From positions 1-10,204 of the forward strand of contig JBMYQA010000225.1 in assembly GCA_049600855.1 (NCBI GenBank): a DNA stretch of 10,204 bases. The letters run 5' to 3'. Of this stretch, positions 6,137-10,204 are shown one piece after another. Within the stretch, counting starts at the first letter, position 1, and each line of letters opens with the position of its first letter. Origin of the DNA: JBMYQA01 sp049600855 (GTDB lineage Bacteria > Bacteroidota > Bacteroidia > Cytophagales > Flammeovirgaceae). The position numbers and the translations under genes are program-made. Under the pieces are notes generated by a model that was not told the origin of the DNA, did no database searches, and saw only the letters and a program-made list of their open reading frames with translations.

Positions 6137-7261
6137 ATGGGACTTTGGGACAAACTGAGAAACGAATTTGTTGATATAATTGAGTGGAAAGACAATACCA
6201 ATGACACCATGGTATGGCGTTTTCCACGGTATCAAGACGAGATTAAACAAGGGGCAAAACTAACCGTACGTGAATCTCAAGCAGCAGTTTTTGTAAATAA
6301 AGGACAAATTGCGGATGTATTCTCTCCGGGAATGTATACGCTAACAACCGACAATATTCCTATTCTAGCCACCATTATGGGCTGGAAGCACGGATTTAAT
6401 AGTCCTTATAAAGCTGAGGTTTACTTCGTTAATACCAAAAACTTTACTGACCAAAAATGGGGAACGAAGAATCCGATCATGTTGCGAGATCCTGAGTTTG
6501 GACCTGTACGTTTGCGTGCTTTTGGTACTTATGCGATTAAAGTGGCTGATCCTGCTACTTTCCTTCGTGAGATTGTCGGGACTGATGGAAACTTCTCTAC
6601 CGATGAAATCACTGGCCAATTGAGAAACATGATTGTTTCTCGCTTTACTGATGCGTTAGGCGAAAGTAAAATTCCTATTTTGGACATGGCTTCTAACTAT
6701 GATGAGTTGGGAGAATTGATTCGTAATAAAATTGACCCAGAATTTGCAGAGTATGGCCTAACCGTTTCCAAGTTTTTAGTGGAAAACATCTCTTTACCAC
6801 CAAATGTAGAAGAAGCGTTAGACAAACGAAGCAGTATGGGCATCATTGGTAACTTAAGCCAGTATGCGCAATTTCAGGCTGCAAATGCCATGGAAAAAGC
6901 AGCAGAAAACCCTGGAGGTGGTGGAGAAGGCATGAGTATGGGAATGGGTATGGCGATGGCCAATCAGATGGCTAATATGATGAATCCTCAAAATCAAAAT
7001 CAGAATCAGGGACAAAATACTAGTGGTGGTGGTGCCGTACCTCCTCCATTGCCAAATGCCGTTGAGTTTTTTGTCGCTGAAGGAGGTCAACAAAAAGGAC
7101 CTTTTGGTCTGCCTACCTTGCAACAGATGATCCAACAGGGGCAACTCACAAAAGAAACACTCGTTTGGAAGCAAGGAATGGCCGCTTGGACAGCCGCAGG
7201 TGAAGTAAATGAATTTGCGAATCTATTTGGCGCTGTTCCACCACCACTTCCTCCTCAATAA
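6137..7261 (+). CDS. YdjI-like SPFH-domain protein with C-terminal GYF_2 domain
   Basis: The 374-residue product starts MGLWDKLRNEFVDIIEW and has an SPFH (band-7/flotillin-like) domain at about residues 25-250, including VRESQAAVFVNKG, PGMYTLTTDNIP and LRAFGTYAIKV. This is the subgroup of Bacillus subtilis YdjI ('virion core protein-like'), whose B. subtilis member works with a PspA-type membrane-stress system. A flexible stretch at about 259-306 is rich in Gly, Met, Asn and Gln and ends in PPPLP. Then comes a GYF_2 (DUF4339) domain at about 309-365, with FFVAEGGQQKGPFG and a WTAAGE-type end, and a second PPPLPPQ. GYF domains commonly bind proline-rich peptides, so the two PPPLP segments could be self-ligands (inference). 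No transmembrane helix or zinc ribbon is visible. It is a single-gene unit closed by the terminator at 7286-7319. The likely role is membrane-associated scaffolding under envelope stress. Confidence 0.85.
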   Translation: MGLWDKLRNEFVDIIEWKDNTNDTMVWRFPRYQDEIKQGAKLTVRESQAAVFVNKGQIADVFSPGMYTLTTDNIPILATIMGWKHGFNSPYKAEVYFVNTKNFTDQKWGTKNPIMLRDPEFGPVRLRAFGTYAIKVADPATFLREIVGTDGNFSTDEITGQLRNMIVSRFTDALGESKIPILDMASNYDELGELIRNKIDPEFAEYGLTVSKFLVENISLPPNVEEALDKRSSMGIIGNLSQYAQFQAANAMEKAAENPGGGGEGMSMGMGMAMANQMANMMNPQNQNQNQGQNTSGGGAVPPPLPNAVEFFVAEGGQQKGPFGLPTLQQMIQQGQLTKETLVWKQGMAAWTAAGEVNEFANLFGAVPPPLPPQ

Positions 7262-7285
7262 CATAAACTAACATTCAGAAAGAAG

Positions 7286-7319
7286 GGGCTGTTTCAGAAA
7301 TTGAAATAGCCCTTTTTTT
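7286..7319 (+). terminator. Intrinsic terminator of the SPFH gene
   Basis: GGGCTGTTTCA (7286-7296) pairs with TGAAATAGCCC (7302-7312) over 11 base pairs with one G-U, around a 5-base loop. Seven T residues follow (7313-7319). It begins 24 bases after the SPFH stop codon. Confidence 0.9.
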
Positions 7320-7332
7320 AGGTCTGAAACTC

Positions 7333-7363
7333 AAAAAAGCCACCTTAAAATAAGGTAGCTTTC
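7333..7363 (-). terminator. Intrinsic terminator of the lipoprotein gene
   Basis: On the minus strand, GCTACCTTA pairs with TAAGGTGGC (plus-strand 7351-7359 and 7339-7347) around a TTT loop, with one G-U pair. The run of six A on the plus strand at 7333-7338 provides the U-tract. It sits about 30 bases after the lipoprotein stop, back to back with the SPFH terminator. Confidence 0.85.
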
Positions 7364-7393
7364 TAGTTTCAATTAGGGTTTAAGTCATAGCTT

Positions 7394-8542
7394 TTAGTTT
7401 GCAGGAATAAAGTATGGACTCATGTTCACTTTCGCATTTCCTGCTGCACCGTAGTAGTTGGTATACGTTCTATTCTTTTCAATGGTGTAAAATGAATCTA
7501 CATAATCGTCATCATTCGTGAACCAGTTGCTTGGCATTGCCTCAAGAATTGCGTTGGCTACTTGGCCTAACACATTTACCCAAGGTTGGCCTGATACTGT
7601 TCCAATGATTTGGAAAACCCCATTTACAATCGCACCAGCTAATGCTTGGTAGTTTTGATTATCATCTTTCTCAAACAACTGAATGTTGGCTGCTTGGTAA
7701 GCGTAATCATCCCAAAAAAGTAATACTTGATTTGGATAGTAATCACGGCCATCATGATCTAAGTAATACATCGGAATCACTTGAATTTCAGGCTCATTGC
7801 TTGAGTTTTTGATACCAGAAGTGATGGCATACACCTCAGCAGCTCCGCTAATCCACGGCTCTTGATCGTCTTTTAGTCGAATTTTGTCTAGTTTGGTGGT
7901 CTCTAAACCATTATTTGCTGTTTTTCCAGAGATAATGGCAGGATTTCTTACCGAATGATCACTTTGAAGTCCCGCGTCTCGGAACATCTTATTCATGAAC
8001 TTTGCTTCTACTTTTAATGCTTCAAAGCCATTGGTTTCTACTACAATTACAGGCACATTTGGCGCTTCGATAGGGTCAAGATAAACCACTTCACCTTTTA
8101 GGTTGAATGCTTTAATCTTATCCCAACTTTTTTCATCTCCTTTGGGCGCAAATGAAACTAACAACTGGCTAAGATCTGCTCCTTTTGGCTCATGCATCCA
8201 CAATTCTGGAATTTCAATGTGCTCAGGTAATTCTTGTCCTTCATAAAGGTTTTTAGAAGCAGTAACACTTTGTCTTAAAGCTGTCGAGTTAATGCTTAAT
8301 TCATGTAATGCATTTTCTAAGGATACCCCAACTGGTTTGCCACTTAATAGGCTGGTTAATTGATCTTTGGTGGATGGGTTTTGTAAGATATTTACCACAT
8401 TTAAGGCAATACTTTCGCGGTCTAATGCTGATGTATTTTCTGAATCTAGTGTGTTTGGTTCTTCAATCAGCTCGTTCTGACAGCTTGAGAACGTGAAGAT
8501 GACAGCCAAGAAAAGGCTAAAGTAAATTGAGTACTTTTTCAT
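7394..8542 (-). CDS. Lipoprotein of 382 residues, DUF3103-like
   Basis: The N-terminus MKKYSIYFSLFLAVIFTFSS followed by Cys21 is a lipoprotein signal peptide with a Bacteroidota-style lipobox, so the mature protein should be anchored in the outer membrane. An acidic stretch close to the Cys (QNELIEE) may favour surface display. The mature chain starts with a helical, Ser/Leu-rich part (about 40-95). A beta-rich middle follows with WMHEPKGADLSQLLVSFAPKG and a PNVPVIVVETNGFEALKVE strand region (about 163-181), then the well-ordered LDKIRLKDDQEPWISGAAEV (about 218-237). The C-terminal third is rich in Tyr, Asn and Asp. The middle part resembles DUF3103, a family of unknown function I associate mainly with marine Gammaproteobacteria; this assignment is from memory and tentative. 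No catalytic motif is evident. The start is favoured by the A-rich leader AAATCAACAACA just upstream of the ATG. It appears to be transcribed alone. Confidence 0.8.
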   Translation of the reverse strand: MKKYSIYFSLFLAVIFTFSSCQNELIEEPNTLDSENTSALDRESIALNVVNILQNPSTKDQLTSLLSGKPVGVSLENALHELSINSTALRQSVTASKNLYEGQELPEHIEIPELWMHEPKGADLSQLLVSFAPKGDEKSWDKIKAFNLKGEVVYLDPIEAPNVPVIVVETNGFEALKVEAKFMNKMFRDAGLQSDHSVRNPAIISGKTANNGLETTKLDKIRLKDDQEPWISGAAEVYAITSGIKNSSNEPEIQVIPMYYLDHDGRDYYPNQVLLFWDDYAYQAANIQLFEKDDNQNYQALAGAIVNGVFQIIGTVSGQPWVNVLGQVANAILEAMPSNWFTNDDDYVDSFYTIEKNRTYTNYYGAAGNAKVNMSPYFIPAN

Positions 8543-8586
8543 TGTTGTTGATTTAGTTTTACGTAACGATAAAAAAATAAGCTACC

Positions 8587-8637
8587 ATAAATGTCTAACT
8601 TACTTTTCATCGTCACCATAGCGATGTTTACATTTAT
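8587..8637. repeat. Nested inverted repeats upstream of the lipoprotein gene
   Basis: ATAAATGT (8587-8594) and ACATTTAT (8630-8637) are perfect inverted arms that enclose a second pair, CATCG (8608-8612) and CGATG (8622-8626). They lie 45-95 bases upstream of the lipoprotein ATG and overlap the 5' part of the small frame at 8591-8683. They may form a leader hairpin or paired binding sites; chance is possible in such AT-rich DNA. Confidence 0.3.
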
Positions 8638-8683
8638 TAACAGCGAAGAAAAAGAAAGCAATTTACATATCCAAGAAAAATAG
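8591..8683 (+). CDS. Possible 30-residue membrane micropeptide
   Basis: ATG at 8591 opens a 30-codon frame ending in TAG at 8681-8683. The product would be a hydrophobic helix, MSNLLFIVTIAMFTFIN, followed by a charged tail, SEEKESNLHIQEK. This is the layout of a small single-span membrane protein, or of a cleavable signal with a short peptide. A short stem with a T-run overlaps the stop (8681-8706). No promoter or ribosome binding site is convincing, and a frame this short arises often by chance. It is divergent from the lipoprotein gene and no family is recognised. Confidence 0.22.
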   Translation: MSNLLFIVTIAMFTFINSEEKESNLHIQEK

Positions 8684-8706
8684 GCTAAAATGCCTAATAT
8701 TTTTTT
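8681..8706 (+). terminator. Weak terminator-like stem after the 30-residue frame
   Basis: TAGGC (8681-8685) pairs with GCCTA (8692-8696) around TAAAAT, and a run of seven T follows at 8700-8706 after ATA. Flanking A and T bases could lengthen the stem. Five firm pairs is short for an intrinsic terminator, so this is tentative. Confidence 0.3.
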
Positions 8707-8797
8707 GGAAAGTTTTTTGACTGGCTAGAATCATCACAACTTGTAATCATTCAACTATTTCATAAAAAAGTTCAAAAAGATATTAATACGAAATCAT

Positions 8798-8846
8798 TAA
8801 GCCGTTAACCCATAGCCTAACGAGGTGGCTATGAGCTAACGGCTTA
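8798..8846. repeat. Large imperfect hairpin downstream of the REC-kinase gene
   Basis: TAAGCCGTTA (8798-8807) pairs perfectly with TAACGGCTTA (8837-8846). After a 3x3 internal loop, CATAGCC (8811-8817) pairs with GGCTATG (8827-8833) around a 9-base loop. The element ends 26 bases past the stop codon of the kinase gene and is much more GC-rich than its surroundings. No T-tract follows on the minus strand, so it is not a classical intrinsic terminator. It could protect the 3' end of the kinase transcript or be a dispersed palindromic repeat. Confidence 0.7.
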
Positions 8847-8872
8847 GTTGGAGTCGAGTAGTGTTCGAATTT

Positions 8873-10030
8873 TCAATACTCCAGCATGGCTACTTCATTT
8901 TGTGGGATATTTTTGGGAATTTGCACGATAAATTCCGTTCCTTCTTTGGGGCTACTGACCAATTGAATCTCCCCGCCAAGTCGATCAACCACGCTCTTGA
9001 CAATGTATAAGCCAATCCCTGATGAAGATTCTCCACCTGTCGGCTTCGCGCTCAGCTTTTGAAACTTCTGAAATACCTGATCTAACTCTTCTGGATGAAA
9101 GCCTTGCCCTTGATCTTTGACCTTCAAGATTACCACATCTTCTAAAGCGGTCAACTGGACGTGAATGGTCGTTTCGGGATAAGAATATTTCAAGGCATTA
9201 GACACCAAATTATCAACAATCTTCTTCAAATAAATCGGAATACTGTAGATGAGGCATTCATCATCACAGTGGTAAGCAACCGTAATTTGTTTGGTATTAT
9301 TTTGAAAAGGCGCTAATTGTTCCTGCAACCAGCTCGATAGCAAAATCGGTTGATTTTCTTCTTCTATCGACAGGGTTTCAAAACGATGCATCTCCAAAAT
9401 TGCATTAATTAAATCGCGCTCTTGCCGCACAATCTTGGTGATCATTCCCAAATAAGTCTGTACTTCGGGATCTACAATGTGCTTACTGAGTTGGCTTTCC
9501 GTCAGCGAAACGAGTGCTTCAATGCTATTCAGTGGGCTTTTTAAATCATGCGAAAGCATGGAAAGTAATTGCGATTGTTCTTCCGATAGCTTTTTGAGCG
9601 ATTGATTTTGCACTTCGATTTGCTGCTTAGCGCGGTATTGCCGAAGCACCGCACAAATTCTTCCAATAAGCTCATGCGTGTCGAAGGGTTTCTTTAAGAA
9701 ATCATCAGCGCCCAAGGTTAAACAAAGGTGAGTTTGTAAGCTCGTAATTGCATGTGCCGTCATAATCAGCACTGGAATATGTTGTGTTTCAGGATCTTTT
9801 TTGAGCACCTGCAAGGCTTCTACTCCCAGCATACCCGGCATATTCCAATCCATTAAAACGAGGTTAGGCTGTTTCTTTTTAGCCAGGTGAATCCCTATTT
9901 CCGCATTAGGAGCGGCAATCAAGTTGGCTGGTTTATCAGCAAACATTTCGATAATGTCCCGTTGTACAGCTAACTCATCGTCAATAATGAGAATCGTACA
10001 ATCCTCTAAAAATTGATCGGTCGTATCCAT
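8873..10030 (-). CDS. Response regulator receiver-histidine kinase hybrid (REC-HisKA-HATPase_c)
   Basis: The product is 385 residues, numbered from ATG 10030. Residues ~10-130 are a receiver domain with acidic pocket IIDDE, phosphoacceptor Asp61 in LVLMDWNMPG, Thr91 and Lys114 (FLKKPF). A short coiled-coil linker (~131-155) leads to a HisKA domain with His161 in MLSHDLKSPLNSI. The HATPase_c domain has the N box IVDNLVSNALKYS (Asn274/Asn278), the G1 motif DQGQGF (306-311), an F box (VFQKFQKL) and the G2 motif GIGLYIVKSVV (from Gly338). All catalytic residues are present. There is no membrane or sensory domain, so its input is probably phosphorylation of the N-terminal receiver by another kinase (inference), and it should be cytosolic. 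The frame extends upstream to TTG 10060, but ATG 10030 lies just before the receiver domain and is preferred. No cognate regulator is adjacent. Confidence 0.92.
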   Translation of the reverse strand: MDTTDQFLEDCTILIIDDELAVQRDIIEMFADKPANLIAAPNAEIGIHLAKKKQPNLVLMDWNMPGMLGVEALQVLKKDPETQHIPVLIMTAHAITSLQTHLCLTLGADDFLKKPFDTHELIGRICAVLRQYRAKQQIEVQNQSLKKLSEEQSQLLSMLSHDLKSPLNSIEALVSLTESQLSKHIVDPEVQTYLGMITKIVRQERDLINAILEMHRFETLSIEEENQPILLSSWLQEQLAPFQNNTKQITVAYHCDDECLIYSIPIYLKKIVDNLVSNALKYSYPETTIHVQLTALEDVVILKVKDQGQGFHPEELDQVFQKFQKLSAKPTGGESSSGIGLYIVKSVVDRLGGEIQLVSSPKEGTEFIVQIPKNIPQNEVAMLEY

Positions 10031-10053
10031 GCTTATCTGATTATAGTTAATAA

Positions 10054-10087
10054 GAAGCAAAGTCTTGTTGAAGCAAAACTTGCTTTT
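10054..10087. repeat. Short direct and inverted repeats upstream of the REC-kinase gene
   Basis: GAAGCAAAGTCTTG (10054-10067) is nearly repeated as GAAGCAAAACTTG (10070-10082), a 16-base step. The second copy also forms an inverted repeat, GCAAAA-CTTGC-TTTTGC (10073-10089 region). The cluster sits 24-59 bases upstream of the preferred start. It may be a tandem operator; no promoter consensus was found next to it. Confidence 0.3.
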
Positions 10088-10158
10088 GCCCAGAAAAAAA
10101 ATAAATGATCGTATTAAAATCTCTAATGCCCTAGATAATACTACTCCAAAAAATATAG

Positions 10159-10204
10159 CTACTCGCTCAGCGTTTGCTGGAATAACTTAAAAATCCGTTT
10201 ATAT
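10159..10204 (-). CDS. Possible C-terminal end of an upstream minus-strand gene (partial)
   Basis: From the right edge, one minus-strand frame reads 14 codons, YKRIFKLFQQTLSE, then stops at TAG (10159-10161). The composition is protein-like, but 14 codons is too little to assign a family or to exclude chance. If real, the gene would lie on the same strand as the REC-kinase gene, about 128 bases before its start. Confidence 0.25.
   Translation of the reverse strand, partial: YKRIFKLFQQTLSE

Larger units (their letters stand above)
8543..8872. other. Intergenic gap between the lipoprotein gene and the REC-kinase gene
   Basis: This 330-base gap has no long frame. It contains the promoter region of the lipoprotein gene (no clear TAnnTTTG box seen), nested inverted repeats at 8587-8637, a possible 30-residue frame at 8591-8683 with a small terminator-like stem, and the large hairpin at 8798-8846. 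It is markedly AT-rich apart from the hairpin. Confidence 0.6.

Noticed and set aside
6365..7174. Two minus-strand frames opposite the SPFH gene
   Set aside because: They are antisense by-products of the SPFH coding sequence, including its repetitive Met/Asn/Gln linker.
8308..8496. 62-codon plus-strand frame opposite the lipoprotein gene
   Set aside because: It is antisense to the N-terminal part of a well-supported gene and has no motif of its own.
1..10204. CRISPR array, tRNA, rRNA, insertion sequence or integrase
   Set aside because: No spaced direct repeats, tRNA-like cloverleaf, rRNA signature or transposase/integrase motif was seen; the repeats present are only short palindromes and hairpins.

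Overview
The window looks like chromosome of an AT-rich member of the Bacteroidota, most likely a Cytophagales-type bacterium. The signs are a bacillithiol-type YpdA reductase, a lipoprotein with a typical 'FSSC' lipobox, A-rich leaders without Shine-Dalgarno motifs before most starts, and at least one good Bacteroidota -7 box (TAnnTTTG). The genus-level guess is inference; no rRNA or tRNA is present to fix it.

Layout. Positions 1-532 (minus) hold the N-terminal 177 residues of a YpdA-family flavoprotein. Next come a 49-residue lysine-rich small ORF (744-893, plus) and a strong intrinsic terminator (932-959). A large CHAT protease-nSTAND ATPase gene follows (plus, best start TTG 999, end 3959). 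It converges on fhs, formate-tetrahydrofolate ligase (4028-5704, minus). A 432-base gap with inverted repeats leads to a YdjI-like SPFH/GYF_2 protein (6137-7261, plus). That gene converges, through two back-to-back terminators, on a lipoprotein resembling DUF3103 (7394-8542, minus). A 330-base gap holds a possible 30-residue membrane micropeptide and a large hairpin. Last is a REC-histidine kinase hybrid (8873-10030, minus), with perhaps the last 14 codons of another minus-strand gene at the right edge.

How the genes relate. Almost every gene appears to be its own transcription unit, and ypdA, fhs, spfh and the kinase look like core or housekeeping functions. The accessory-looking part is the CHAT-nSTAND gene. 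It is bounded on both sides by near-identical 9-bp palindromes (GGACARGGC / GCCTTGTCC), carries an intact His-Cys pair and P-loop, and ends in only about two beta-propeller-like blades where relatives usually have a long WD40 sensor. Proteins of this build are candidate ligand-activated proteases in anti-phage or cell-suicide responses. The neighbouring 49-residue ORF is the only obvious candidate partner, and that link is speculative. The window therefore holds one plausible lone-gene defence module inserted between housekeeping genes; no multi-gene novel system is evident.
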